Shown here: positions 1-9,898 of the stretch, in pieces
Layout of the letters: each line of letters starts with the position of its first letter
Numbering within the stretch: position 1 is the first letter of the stretch
NCBI GenBank assembly: GCA_030150265.1
Contig: JASLGG010000028.1
Span: forward strand, 1 to 64,000
Length of the DNA stretch: 64,000 bases
Source: Protaetiibacter sp.
Lineage (GTDB): Bacteria > Actinomycetota > Actinomycetes > Actinomycetales > Microbacteriaceae
Reading direction: 5' to 3'
Program-made: the position numbers and the translations under genes
Notes under the pieces: model-generated
Told to the model about the DNA's origin: nothing
Seen by the model: only the letters and a program-made list of their open reading frames with translations
Databases searched by the model: none

Positions 1-1031
1 CCCCCGCGCCCGCCCCCGCCGCGCCGGTCGCCGAGGCCCCCGCGGCGCCTGCCGAGCCCGAGGCTGCACCGGCATCCGCCCCCGCGGCGCCGACCGCTGC
101 TGCGCCGAGCCCGGCCACCACCTCCCACGCGGGCTACGTGACGCCGATCGTTCGCAAGCTCGCGAACGAGAAGGGCGTGACGCTCGAGGAGGTCACCGGC
201 ACCGGCGTCGGTGGTCGCATCCGCAAGCAGGATGTGCTCGCCGCCGTCGCAACGGGCGTCCCGGGCGAGCAGCCCGCCGCCGCTCCGAGCGCTCCCGCCC
301 CCGCCGAGGCCTCGCCGCTCCGGGGCACCACGGTCCCCATGACGCGCCTGCGCAAGGTCGTGGCCGAGCGCGCCGTCGCGTCGATGAACTCCACGGCGCA
401 GCTCACGACGGTCGTCGAGGCCGACGTCACGAAGATCGCGGCCCTGCGCGACGAGGTCAAGGGCGCCTTCCTCGAGAAGACCGGCACGAAGCTCTCCTTC
501 ATGCCCTTCTTCGCCCTGGCCGCCGCCGAGGCGCTGCGGGTCTACCCGATCATCAACGCGACGGTCGACGGCGAGAACATCGTCTACCCCGAGACCGAGA
601 ACCTCTCGATCGCGGTCGACACCGAGCGGGGCCTGCTCACGCCGGTCATCCGCGACGCGGGCGACCTCGACATCGCGGAGCTCGCGAAGGAGATCGCCGA
701 CCTCGCCGAGCGCACGCGCGACAACAAGCTCAAGCCGGACGAGCTCGCGGGCGGCACCTTCACGCTCACGAACACCGGATCGCGCGGTGCGCTCTTCGAC
801 ACCCCGCTCGTGTTCCTGCCGCAGGTCGCGATCCTCGGCACGGGCGTCGTCGCGAAGAAGCCCGTCGTGGTGAGCGAGAGCGGCTCGGATGCGATCGCCA
901 TCCGTTCGACGGTGTACCTCGCGCTCTCGTACGACCACCGCATCGTCGACGGCGCGGATGCCGCACGCTTCCTGGGCGCCGTCAAGGCGCGCCTCGAGGC
1001 GGGCGACTTCCGCGGTCAGCTCGGCATCTGA
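1..1031 (+). CDS. sucB: Dihydrolipoamide succinyltransferase, E2 of 2-oxoglutarate dehydrogenase (3' part)
   Basis: Partial: the reading frame is open from the left window edge, so the N-terminal lipoyl domains lie outside. Visible in order are an Ala/Pro-rich linker (to about nt 130), a peripheral subunit-binding domain (TPIVRKLANEKGV, followed by GTGVGGRIRKQDV), a second linker, and the acyltransferase catalytic domain ending in SYDHRIVDGADAARF, which holds the HxxxDG catalytic motif. This E2 transfers succinyl (or acetyl) groups to CoA in the cytoplasmic dehydrogenase complex. The lipoate genes lipB and lipA follow 1.5 kb downstream, as at the Rv2215-Rv2218 locus of M. tuberculosis, where the same E2 also serves pyruvate dehydrogenase. 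Its stop codon overlaps the convergent gene by 16 nt. Confidence 0.93.
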   Translation, partial: PAPAPAAPVAEAPAAPAEPEAAPASAPAAPTAAAPSPATTSHAGYVTPIVRKLANEKGVTLEEVTGTGVGGRIRKQDVLAAVATGVPGEQPAAAPSAPAPAEASPLRGTTVPMTRLRKVVAERAVASMNSTAQLTTVVEADVTKIAALRDEVKGAFLEKTGTKLSFMPFFALAAAEALRVYPIINATVDGENIVYPETENLSIAVDTERGLLTPVIRDAGDLDIAELAKEIADLAERTRDNKLKPDELAGGTFTLTNTGSRGALFDTPLVFLPQVAILGTGVVAKKPVVVSESGSDAIAIRSTVYLALSYDHRIVDGADAARFLGAVKARLEAGDFRGQLGI

Positions 1032-2377
1032 TCCGCCCCCGCGATCCAGTCGCGGATGCGCCATCCGGCCTCGCCCCTCATCAGGAGGAGCGAGGCCGGA
1101 GCCGTCTCCGGTCCCAGCTCGACGAGGACGCTGTCGCCGAGGCGTTCGATGAGGCGCGGGTCGAGCGGGTCGACCTCGACCACCTGGGCCTCGCGACCCG
1201 AGCGGAGCGCGAGGACCAGCTCGCGATCGGCCGCGAGAGCCGCGGAACCGGGCTGATCGACTCCCTCGAGGCACAGCAGCGAGAGCTCGCGGAGGCATCC
1301 CGATCGGAGCGCGATCAGCAGGACCACCGCGGCGAGCGGGTCGTCCGCGGTGCGGGGGTCGGCATCCGGACGGATGGGCGAGCCGTCGAGCGGTTCGATC
1401 GTCGCAGTGGTGGATGACGGCGTCGCACTCCCCTCTCGCGGCTCGGCCCCGCCGTCCGGCACCACCGCGAGCAGCACCGCCCCGGCGGCGACCGCCGCCG
1501 CACCGCCCACCACGAGTCGGCGCCGCATCGCGGGCAGCCCCGACAGCAGCGCCCTCCCGCGTGCGACGAGCGCCTGGAGCACGGGCACGACGCCGAGCGC
1601 CCCACGGGACGGATCTGCGGATGCCTTCCCGGAGGCTTCGCTCGCCGCGGGGACGGTTCGGGAGTGCTCGGCGCTCACGCCCGTCGGAGCCGGATGCCGC
1701 ACCGCGATCGGGGCGGCGAGCTCCTCGAGCCCGGCGTCGAGCGCGGGGAGGAGCTCCGCATCCGGTGTCACGAGGATCGCGCGGGCGAGCTCGTGCGCGG
1801 CCTGCGACCGCGGTCCGACGACGCAGGCGAGGAGCTGCCCCGCGAGCTCCCGCACGGCGCGGCGATCGCGCGCCACGCCGGCGATCCGATCGCGCACGAC
1901 CTCCGGAGCCCCGGCCGCGAAGAGCTCCGCCTGCGTGAGCTCGGTGAGCACGGGCCCGGCCTCGGTCAGCACGATGCGGTCGGCGGTGGGAGCCCCGTGG
2001 GCCGCGCCGACGCCGTGCAGGCGACGGAGCGCCGCCACGACGGGCCGGAGGACCGCGACCGTCTCTCCCGCCTCCCACGCCTCGCGCGAAGCGATCGCCT
2101 CCGACAACCGCGGTCCTGCCAGGTGCTGGAGCACGAGCGCGGGGGCGACGTGATCGTCGGTCACGTCGAGCAGTCCGACGACCGCGGCCCCCCTCCCACG
2201 CTCCAATGCGACGAGCTCGACGCGTCGCGCACGGGCCCCCGTCTCGTCGAGCGCCCGGGCGAGCACCGCCGTACGCGGCTCGTCGCCCTCGAGCCGCACG
2301 AGCAGCGTCTCGAGGTGCGCGTCGCGGGCGAGCGGGCGGAGCACCCGGATGCCCGGGCGCTCGGAGAAGGCGGTCAC
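1016..2377 (-). CDS. Membrane-anchored protein-kinase-like protein, probable pseudokinase
   Basis: Encodes 453 residues from a GTG start. The first ~220 residues resemble a compact Ser/Thr kinase fold: a C-lobe-like stretch (VVAALRRLHGVGAAHGAPTA, written here in part) sits where HRD is expected, but the catalytic loop reads HGA and I see no DFG motif and no clear ATP-binding Lys. A basic/Pro/Ser linker leads to one transmembrane helix (about 288-307), followed by an extracytoplasmic tail of ~145 residues. The likely role is non-catalytic signalling or scaffolding; partners are unknown. A CAGGAT hexamer lies exactly 6 nt before the GTG. It converges on sucB with overlapping 3' ends. The kinase relationship is inferred from weak motifs. 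Confidence 0.6.
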   Translation of the reverse strand: MTAFSERPGIRVLRPLARDAHLETLLVRLEGDEPRTAVLARALDETGARARRVELVALERGRGAAVVGLLDVTDDHVAPALVLQHLAGPRLSEAIASREAWEAGETVAVLRPVVAALRRLHGVGAAHGAPTADRIVLTEAGPVLTELTQAELFAAGAPEVVRDRIAGVARDRRAVRELAGQLLACVVGPRSQAAHELARAILVTPDAELLPALDAGLEELAAPIAVRHPAPTGVSAEHSRTVPAASEASGKASADPSRGALGVVPVLQALVARGRALLSGLPAMRRRLVVGGAAAVAAGAVLLAVVPDGGAEPREGSATPSSTTATIEPLDGSPIRPDADPRTADDPLAAVVLLIALRSGCLRELSLLCLEGVDQPGSAALAADRELVLALRSGREAQVVEVDPLDPRLIERLGDSVLVELGPETAPASLLLMRGEAGWRIRDWIAGADQMPS

Positions 2378-2483
2378 GCGACGATCCTGGCCGCCCCGAG
2401 CACGCTCCGGGTTGCTCGTGGCCGCGATCGGGAGAGATCCACGTGCACTCCGGCTCGGGAGGAGACGCCGGCCGCTCGACGGC

Positions 2484-2489
2484 TAGGCT
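2484..2489 (+). promoter_or_regulatory. Candidate -10 element (TAGGCT) of a leaderless lipB promoter
   Basis: TAGGCT is followed by six bases (GGGAGA) and then the lipB ATG. In actinobacteria transcription normally starts 6-7 nt after the -10, so the mRNA would begin at the start codon. The GGGAGA run is too close to the ATG to act as a normal ribosome-binding site. Confidence 0.6.
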
Positions 2490-2495
2490 GGGAGA

Positions 2496-3161
2496 ATGGT
2501 CGACTACGTCGACGCGGGGCTAAGCGCCAACTCCGTGTCGTATTCGACGGCCCTCGAACGCCAGCGTGCCCTGCACGCCGACGTCGTGAGCGGCCGGGCG
2601 CCCGATACCGTCCTCCTCCTGGAGCACCCGCCCGTCTACACCGCCGGGCGGCGCACCGAGCCGCACGAGAGGCCCGTCGACGGCACGCCCGTCATCGACG
2701 TGGACCGCGGCGGCCGGATCACCTGGCACGGCCCCGGCCAGCTCGTGGGCTACCCGATCCTGCGACTCGCCGAGCCGCTCGACGTCGTCGCCTACGTGCG
2801 CCGGCTCGAGGAGCTGCTCATCGGCGCGCTGGCCGACTTCGGCATCCTCGGAGCGCGCGTCGAAGGGCGCAGCGGCGTCTGGATCGAGCGCCCGGGGGCG
2901 CCCGCCGACAAGATCGCGGCGATCGGCATCCGCGTCGCCGAGGGCGTCACGATGCACGGCTTCGCGCTCAACTGCAGCAATGCGCTGGAGCCGTACGCCG
3001 CGATCGTGCCGTGCGGCATCCGGGATGCGGGGGTCACGACGATGAGCCGGGAGCTCGGACGCGAGGTGACGCCGGCGGATGTCGTGCCGAGCATCGTGCG
3101 CCGCTTCGAGCCGGCTCTCGCCGCGAGCCTCGCCCCGCATCCTGCGGCGGTGCCCGCATGA
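2496..3161 (+). CDS. lipB: Octanoyl-(acyl carrier protein):protein octanoyltransferase LipB
   Basis: Encodes 221 residues. LipB moves octanoate from acyl carrier protein onto lipoyl-domain lysines of E2 and GcvH proteins, the first step of endogenous lipoate formation in the cytoplasm. The family signature RGGRITWHGPGQLVGYP is at about 71-87, the conserved lysine is in DKIAAIGI (Lys139), and the acyl-thioester cysteine is in VPCGI (Cys173). Length is typical. The gene is leaderless by prediction and its TGA overlaps the lipA ATG (ATGA), so translation is coupled. It sits beside sucB, whose product is a substrate. Confidence 0.96.
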   Translation: MVDYVDAGLSANSVSYSTALERQRALHADVVSGRAPDTVLLLEHPPVYTAGRRTEPHERPVDGTPVIDVDRGGRITWHGPGQLVGYPILRLAEPLDVVAYVRRLEELLIGALADFGILGARVEGRSGVWIERPGAPADKIAAIGIRVAEGVTMHGFALNCSNALEPYAAIVPCGIRDAGVTTMSRELGREVTPADVVPSIVRRFEPALAASLAPHPAAVPA

Positions 3162-4162
3162 GCGTCATCGGCACGGCCGCAGCCCCCGAGGGGCGCCGGA
3201 TGCTGCGCCTCGAGGTGCGCAACGCGCAGACCCCGATCGAGCGCAAGCCCGAGTGGATCAAGACGCGCGCCCGGATGGGACCCGAGTACACCGCGCTACA
3301 GGGTCTCGTGAAGGGCGAGGAGCTGCACACCGTCTGCCAGGAGGCCGGCTGCCCCAACATCTACGAGTGCTGGGAGGATCGCGAGGCCACCTTCCTGATC
3401 GGCGGCAGCCAGTGCACGAGGCGCTGCGACTTCTGCCAGATCGACACCGGCAAGCCCGCCGCCTACGACACCGACGAGCCGCGTCGCGTCGCGGAGTCGG
3501 TGTCGCGCATGGGCCTGCGCTACGCGACGGTCACGGGTGTCGCGCGCGACGACCTGCCCGACGAGGGCGCCTGGCTGCACGCCGAGACGGTGCGCGCGAT
3601 CCACGCGGCGAACCCCGGAACGGGAGTCGAGATCCTGGCGACCGACTTCTCCGGGAACCCGGCGCTCCTCGGCGAGGTCTTCGCGAGCCGGCCCGAGGTG
3701 TTCGCGCACAACGTCGAGACGGTGCCGCGCATCTTCAAGCGCATCCGCCCCGCCTTCCGCTACGAGCGCTCGCTCGGCGTTCTGACGCAGGCACGGGACG
3801 CGGGGCTCATCACGAAGTCGAACCTCATCCTCGGCATGGGCGAGGAGCGGGCCGAGGTGAGCGAGGCGCTCCGCGAGCTGCGGTCGGCCGGATGCGACAT
3901 CATCACGCTCACCCAGTACCTGCGGCCCTCGCCGCGCCACCTTCCGGTGGCCCGCTGGGTGAACCCGGCGGAGTTCGTGGAGCTGAAGCAGGAGGCCGAG
4001 GAGCTCGGCTTCCTCGGCGTGCTCGCGGGGCCGCTCGTGCGGTCGAGCTACCGCGCGGGGCGGCTGTGGGCCCGCTCGATGCTCGCCTCGGGCCGCGCCA
4101 TCCCGGATGCCCTCCGCCACCTCGCGGAGGGCGGGACGGAGTTCGCGCAGGCGGTCGGCTGA
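3158..4162 (+). CDS. lipA: Lipoyl synthase LipA (radical SAM)
   Basis: Encodes 334 residues. LipA inserts two sulfurs into protein-bound octanoyl groups, using SAM and two [4Fe-4S] clusters. The auxiliary cluster cysteines are Cys60, Cys65 and Cys71 (VCQEAGCPNIYEC); the radical SAM CxxxCxxC is Cys86, Cys90, Cys93 (QCTRRCDFC). The start was chosen at the ATG overlapping the lipB stop by 4 nt; the frame is open far upstream but that stretch is antisense to the pseudokinase and has no family similarity. It acts right after LipB in the same operon. No truncation is seen. Confidence 0.97.
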   Translation: MSVIGTAAAPEGRRMLRLEVRNAQTPIERKPEWIKTRARMGPEYTALQGLVKGEELHTVCQEAGCPNIYECWEDREATFLIGGSQCTRRCDFCQIDTGKPAAYDTDEPRRVAESVSRMGLRYATVTGVARDDLPDEGAWLHAETVRAIHAANPGTGVEILATDFSGNPALLGEVFASRPEVFAHNVETVPRIFKRIRPAFRYERSLGVLTQARDAGLITKSNLILGMGEERAEVSEALRELRSAGCDIITLTQYLRPSPRHLPVARWVNPAEFVELKQEAEELGFLGVLAGPLVRSSYRAGRLWARSMLASGRAIPDALRHLAEGGTEFAQAVG

Positions 4163-4183
4163 GGAGCCCGTAGGCTGGAGACC

Positions 4184-4885
4184 ATGGCACGCAGCACCTC
4201 CGAGAAGGAGCCCGGTCGCATCAAGCAGATGTGGCAGGTCTACCAGATGACCCGTCGCTCCGACCCGGGCATCACCTGGTATCTCATCATCGCCTTCCTC
4301 CTGCCGATCGCCGTGGCGATCGTGGTGGGGCTCCTGTTCTTCGCGGAGACGGTCGTCGGCCTGATCCTGATGATCGTGACGGGCGTCATGCTCGGCCTGC
4401 TGCTCGTGCTGGTGGTGCTCGGGCGCCGCGCGGAGCATGCGGCATACACGCAGATCGCCGGCACTCCGGGTGCCGTCGGCGCCGTGCTCAAGAACGGCCT
4501 CCGCCGTTCGTGGATCGGCAGCGAGGAGCCGATCGCCTTCAGCCCGAAGACCAAGGATGCGGTCTACCGTGCCGTCGGCAAGCCCGGTGTGGTGCTCATC
4601 GGCGAGGGACCGCGCTCGCGAGTCCAGCCGATGCTCGACAAGGAGCGCGCCAACATCACGCGCCTGTTCGACAACGTGCCGGTCTACCTGCTCACCGTCG
4701 GACCCGACGCCGAGTCGGTCCCCCTGCACAGGATCCCGCGGGCCCTGCGCAAGTACCCCCGCAAGCTCACCAAGGCCGAGGTGGTCCAGGTCGACCGCCG
4801 CCTCACCTCGGTGGCCAAGGTCAAGGGCTTCAAGGTCCCCGGCGGCATCGACCCGATGCGGATGCGGGCCCCGCGCCCGCGCTGA
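4184..4885 (+). CDS. DUF4191 family membrane protein
   Basis: Encodes 233 residues. A short basic N-terminus is followed by a double hydrophobic segment (about residues 29-78, two transmembrane helices) and a ~150-residue basic cytoplasmic domain containing GVVLIGEGPRSRV and LRKYPRKLTK. This matches the actinobacterial DUF4191 family, whose M. tuberculosis member Rv2219 also follows lipA. Function is unknown. A TAGGCT hexamer at 4171-4176 lies 7 nt before the ATG, predicting a leaderless transcript separate from lipBA. Confidence 0.88.
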   Translation: MARSTSEKEPGRIKQMWQVYQMTRRSDPGITWYLIIAFLLPIAVAIVVGLLFFAETVVGLILMIVTGVMLGLLLVLVVLGRRAEHAAYTQIAGTPGAVGAVLKNGLRRSWIGSEEPIAFSPKTKDAVYRAVGKPGVVLIGEGPRSRVQPMLDKERANITRLFDNVPVYLLTVGPDAESVPLHRIPRALRKYPRKLTKAEVVQVDRRLTSVAKVKGFKVPGGIDPMRMRAPRPR

Positions 4886-4909
4886 TCGCGCGCCCCGGCG
4901 CGGCTCAGC

Positions 4910-5329
4910 TCAGACCCGCACGAGCACGGTGCCCGCCGCCTTGTCGTGCAGGCCGCGCTGGTCGCGGTCCCAGATGAGGGCCGGGATGGCGAGGCACAGC
5001 AGCACCGTGCGCACGGCGGGCCGCCACAGGCCCAGGTAGCCGCCGCCGAGGGGCACGAGGCGCAGGCGCACCAGCAGGTGCCCGAGGCCGCCGCCCGCGA
5101 CGATCAGGAACAGGTACTGCATCGCCGCGAAGATGCCGAGCGTGATGAAGGGATCGGTGCCGAGCGGCGTGCGGAAGAACGTCCACGACAGCAGGTAGGC
5201 CACCGCCCAGTCGATCGCGAGCGCCCCGATGCGGCGCCCCGGCCGGGCGACCGAACGGGGGCCGCGCTCGGGCAGACCCAGCCGCTCCCCGGGCCAGCGG
5301 TTGTCGGCGGGGACGGATGCGGTGCTCAC
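4910..5329 (-). CDS. RDD family membrane protein
   Basis: Encodes 139 residues with a GTG start. It shows the RDD-family signature: an Arg-Arg plus Asp pair at the first helix (RRIGALAIDWAVAYLL, near 32-47) and the terminal DRDQRGLHDKAAGT motif (about 121-134), with three hydrophobic helices. RDD proteins are small integral membrane proteins, some implicated in transport; the exact role here is unknown. M. tuberculosis has an RDD gene at this place next to glnA1. The GTG is preceded by TAGAGT (reverse strand, 5336-5341) with a 6-nt gap, so it is probably leaderless. It is divergent from glnA. Confidence 0.88.
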   Translation of the reverse strand: MSTASVPADNRWPGERLGLPERGPRSVARPGRRIGALAIDWAVAYLLSWTFFRTPLGTDPFITLGIFAAMQYLFLIVAGGGLGHLLVRLRLVPLGGGYLGLWRPAVRTVLLCLAIPALIWDRDQRGLHDKAAGTVLVRV

Positions 5330-5388
5330 TCGACCACTCTAGGCGCGCCCCGCCGCGGCCCCGGGCGCGCGCGGTGCCGAACGCCCGC

Positions 5389-5426
5389 GTAACACGCCCG
5401 AAACACGCAGGTCACGGTCGGGAAAC
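5389..5426 (+). promoter_or_regulatory. GlnR operator, four half-sites upstream of glnA
   Basis: The bases read GTAAC-n6-GAAAC-n6-GTCAC-n6-GAAAC, with each spacer exactly six bases. This equals the GlnR box described for Streptomyces and Mycobacterium (GTnAC-n6-GAAAC repeated). It is centred about 42 nt upstream of the start point implied by the -10 at 5437, the usual place for an activator. It predicts nitrogen control of glnA by a GlnR regulator encoded elsewhere. Confidence 0.85.
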
Positions 5427-5436
5427 GCCGCCCGCC

Positions 5437-5442
5437 TAGCCT
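5437..5442 (+). promoter_or_regulatory. glnA promoter -10 (TAGCCT)
   Basis: TAGCCT fits the actinobacterial TANNNT -10. A start near 5449 would give a leader of about 45 nt containing CTGGAG (5477-5482) 11 nt before the ATG. No good -35 is visible; that region is occupied by the GlnR box, as expected for an activator-dependent promoter. Confidence 0.55.
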
Positions 5443-5493
5443 CGGAGCGGCCGCAATCGTCGGTCCACCGTTCCCGCCCCTGGAGTCTGCCCC

Positions 5494-6930
<1,437 letters not shown>

Positions 6931-6942
6931 TCAGCACCGCTA

Positions 6943-6980
6943 CGGAACGGGCCGTCTTCTTCGGAAGGCGGCCCGTTCCG
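6943..6980. terminator. Bidirectional terminator between glnA and glnE
   Basis: A perfect 12-bp inverted repeat (CGGAACGGGCCG at 6943-6954, CGGCCCGTTCCG at 6969-6980) encloses a 14-nt loop and is followed by CGTTCTTA. It separates two convergent genes and can serve both. Confidence 0.85.
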
Positions 6981-6985
6981 CGTTC

Positions 6986-9898
6986 TTAGAGCCGCGAGCC
7001 GTAGAAGAGCCGCTCGAAGACCTGGCGGGCGAGGCGCGTCGTGCGCAGGTAGTCCTCCTCGAGGCGCGAGGCCGAGTGCCTCGGGTACTCGAGGAGGCGG
7101 GCGACGCCCTCCAGGGTGCGGCGGTCGGTGGGCAGCACATCCGCGGTCTTCGCGGTCCACAGGGTGAGCGCCGAGCGCACCCGGGAGGCGAGGAGCCACG
7201 CCGCGCGCAGCCGCTCGGCGTCGGCGGACGGCACGAGACCCGCATCGACGGCGGCGTCGAGCGCGTGGAGCGTCGAGGTGGTGCGGAGGCCCGGCACGGC
7301 GTGCGCGTGCTCGAGCTGCAGCAGCTGCACGAGCCATTCGACGTCGGAGAGGGAGCCGCGGCCGAGCTTGAGGTGACGCGCCGGATCGGCGCCCTGCGGC
7401 AGCCGCTCGGACTCCACGCGCGCCTTGATGCGCTTGACCTCGCGCACGGCGTCCGCGCCGATCGCGGCCGGGTAGCGCTCCTCGTCGGCCAGTCGCTCGA
7501 AGTCGGCGAGCAGCGCCGCGTCGCCCCCGACCGTGCGGGCGCGGAGCAGCGCCTGCGCCTCCCAGGTGAGCGACCAGCGCTCGTAGTAGGCGCGATAGCT
7601 GTCGAGCGAGCGGACGACCGCGCCGTTCTTGCCCTCCGGCCGGAGTCCCAGGTCGAGGTCGAGGGGCAGTCGCAGATCCTCGGTCAGCCGCTTGATCTCG
7701 TGCACGATCCGCTCCGCCCGGCGCTGCGCCGCCTCCGGCTCGGCTCCCGCCGGGCGGTAGACGTACATGAGGTCGGCGTCGCTGCCGAAGCCGAGCTCCG
7801 CCCCGCCGTAGCGGCCCATCGCGATCACGCCGAACTCGAGCCCGTCATCGCCCGCACGGGCGAGGCGGAGGGCGCCCGTCAGGATCGCCGTGGTCACATC
7901 CGAGAGCGCGACGCCGAGCTCCTCCACCCGCACGACGCCGACGATCGCGGCGAGGGCGAGGCGCAGCACCTCGCGACGGCGCGCCGTGCGGAGCACCGCG
8001 GCAGCGGCATCCGCATCCGCGTGGCGCGCGATCGTCGCCTCGGTCTCCTCGAGCAGCTCGGCGAGCGGACGCGGGCGCAGCTCGGCGTCGTTCTCGAGCC
8101 AGGCGGCCGCCTCCGGCAGGCGCTCGAAGAGGGCGCCCACGAAGCGCGAGCTCGCGAGCACGTGGCTGAGCCGGTAGGCCGCGCCGGATGAGTCGCGCAG
8201 CATCCGCATGAACCAGTGCGTCTCGCCGAGGTCGTCGGAGAGCCGGCGGAACGCGAGCAGCCCGTAGTCGGGGTCGGCACCCTCCGCGAACCACTGCAGC
8301 ATGACGGGCAGCAGGGTGCGCTGGATGGCGGCACGGCGCGAGACGCCTCCCGTGAGCGCCGCGATGTGCCGGAGCGCGCCGCGGGGGTCGAGGAAGCCGA
8401 TCGCCGCGAGTCGCGCCTCCGCCTGCTCGCTCGTGAGCGCGTAGCCGTCCTCCGGCAGCGCCGCCACGGCCGAGAGCAGCGGGCGATAGAACAGCCGCTC
8501 GTGCAGACTGCGCACCTGCTGCTGCACCTCGCGCCAGGCATCGATGAGGTCGGCAGCCGTCGTCGCGAGGTGCGAGCCGCGGGCCAGAGCGCGCTGCGCC
8601 GCCTCCTCGCGCGGCATCAGGTGGGTGCGGCGCAGCCGGGACAGCTGCAGGCGGTGCTCGAGGAGGCGCAGGAACCGGTAGTCGTGGGCGAACTCCCCCG
8701 CCTCGGCGCGGCCGATGTAGCCGCGCTCGGCGAGCGCAGCCAGCGCGTCGAGCGTCGAGCGCTGGCGGATCTCCGGATCGGCGTGGCCGTGCACGAGCTG
8801 CAGCAGCTGGATCGTGAACTCGACGTCGCGCAACCCGCCCGGACCGAGCTTGAGCTGCACGTCGACCTCGTCGCGCGGGATGTGCTCGAGCACCCGTTCC
8901 CGCATCCGCTGCACCGACTCCACGAAGCCCTCGCGCGAGGATGCCGCCCACACCTTCGGGGCGACGCCCGCGACGAAGCGCTCCCCCAGCTCGGCATCGC
9001 CCGCGAGCGCCCGCGCCTTCAAGAGCGCCTGGAACTCCCAGCCCTTCGCCCAGCGGTCGTAGTAGGCCAGGTGCGATTCGAGGGTGCGCACGAGCGCCCC
9101 GTCCTTGCCCTCCGGGCGCAGGTTGGCGTCGACCTCCCAGAGCGGCGGCTCGAGGCCCGGCTCGTGGATCGCCTGCATCGTGTCGATCGCGAGCCGCGTC
9201 GCGATCTCGACGGCCCGGGCGTGCTCGATGCCGTCACCCTCCCCCACGAAGATGACGTCGACGTCGCTCAGGTAGTTGAGCTCACGCGCTCCCGCCTTGC
9301 CCATCCCGACGATCGCGAGGCGCGTGGCGGCGACCTCCTCGGCAGGGAAGCGCGCGTCGGCGCGGGCGATGGCCAGCGCCGCGTCGAGCGCCGCGCCGGC
9401 GAGGTCGGCGAGCGCCGCCGCGACCCGCGGCAGCACCTCGATCGGATCGGATCGGTCGAGGTCCCACACGGCGAGGCGCGTGAGCTCCCGCCGATACGCG
9501 GTCCGCACGGCGCCGCGTGCCGGCTCGCCGCCGAGGCCGCGGACCGCGCCCACCAGCAGCTCGCGGTACCGCTCGGCGTCCAGCGGCTCGGACAGCGGAT
9601 GTGCGAGCGTCGCGAGCTCCTCGGGGTGCCGCCGCAGGAACTCGGCGAGACCCGCGGATGCGCCGAGCACGGTCACCAGGCGGCGCGCGGCGTGCTCGTC
9701 GGCGAGCACCGCATCCGTGCGCACCGCATCCCTCTCCCGCAGCGCCACCAGCTCGCGGAGCGCCTGGTCCGGGTCGGCGGCCGCCTGGAACAGCGGCACG
9801 ACGGCCTCGGGCACGCCCGGAAGCGCGGCGGCCGCGCCCCCGAGATCGACGAACCCCAGCCGGGCGAGCTCGGTGAGGGTGACCGCGCTCCGGCTCAG
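6986..9898 (-). CDS. glnE: Bifunctional glutamine synthetase adenylyltransferase/deadenylylase GlnE
   Basis: Encodes about 970 residues with two nucleotidyltransferase domains: the N-terminal (deadenylylating) one with ELNYLSDVDVIFVGEGDG near residue 206, and the C-terminal (adenylylating) one with GFGSDADLMYVY near residue 704. It modifies the Tyr of GlnA. The start is a problem: the conserved N-terminus (TLTELARLGFVDL) has no in-frame ATG, GTG or TTG just ahead. The best candidate is CTG at 9898, overlapping the glnA2 TGA and preceded by GGAGG (4-nt gap); the alternative is GTG at 9958 inside glnA2. Translation is coupled to glnA2. Confidence 0.9.
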   Translation of the reverse strand: MSRSAVTLTELARLGFVDLGGAAAALPGVPEAVVPLFQAAADPDQALRELVALRERDAVRTDAVLADEHAARRLVTVLGASAGLAEFLRRHPEELATLAHPLSEPLDAERYRELLVGAVRGLGGEPARGAVRTAYRRELTRLAVWDLDRSDPIEVLPRVAAALADLAGAALDAALAIARADARFPAEEVAATRLAIVGMGKAGARELNYLSDVDVIFVGEGDGIEHARAVEIATRLAIDTMQAIHEPGLEPPLWEVDANLRPEGKDGALVRTLESHLAYYDRWAKGWEFQALLKARALAGDAELGERFVAGVAPKVWAASSREGFVESVQRMRERVLEHIPRDEVDVQLKLGPGGLRDVEFTIQLLQLVHGHADPEIRQRSTLDALAALAERGYIGRAEAGEFAHDYRFLRLLEHRLQLSRLRRTHLMPREEAAQRALARGSHLATTAADLIDAWREVQQQVRSLHERLFYRPLLSAVAALPEDGYALTSEQAEARLAAIGFLDPRGALRHIAALTGGVSRRAAIQRTLLPVMLQWFAEGADPDYGLLAFRRLSDDLGETHWFMRMLRDSSGAAYRLSHVLASSRFVGALFERLPEAAAWLENDAELRPRPLAELLEETEATIARHADADAAAAVLRTARRREVLRLALAAIVGVVRVEELGVALSDVTTAILTGALRLARAGDDGLEFGVIAMGRYGGAELGFGSDADLMYVYRPAGAEPEAAQRRAERIVHEIKRLTEDLRLPLDLDLGLRPEGKNGAVVRSLDSYRAYYERWSLTWEAQALLRARTVGGDAALLADFERLADEERYPAAIGADAVREVKRIKARVESERLPQGADPARHLKLGRGSLSDVEWLVQLLQLEHAHAVPGLRTTSTLHALDAAVDAGLVPSADAERLRAAWLLASRVRSALTLWTAKTADVLPTDRRTLEGVARLLEYPRHSASRLEEDYLRTTRLARQVFERLFYGSRL

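Noticed and set aside
1664..3157. N-terminal extension of lipA in the same open frame
   Set aside because: The stretch is antisense to the pseudokinase and out of frame with lipB; LipA homologues start at the ATG overlapping the lipB stop.
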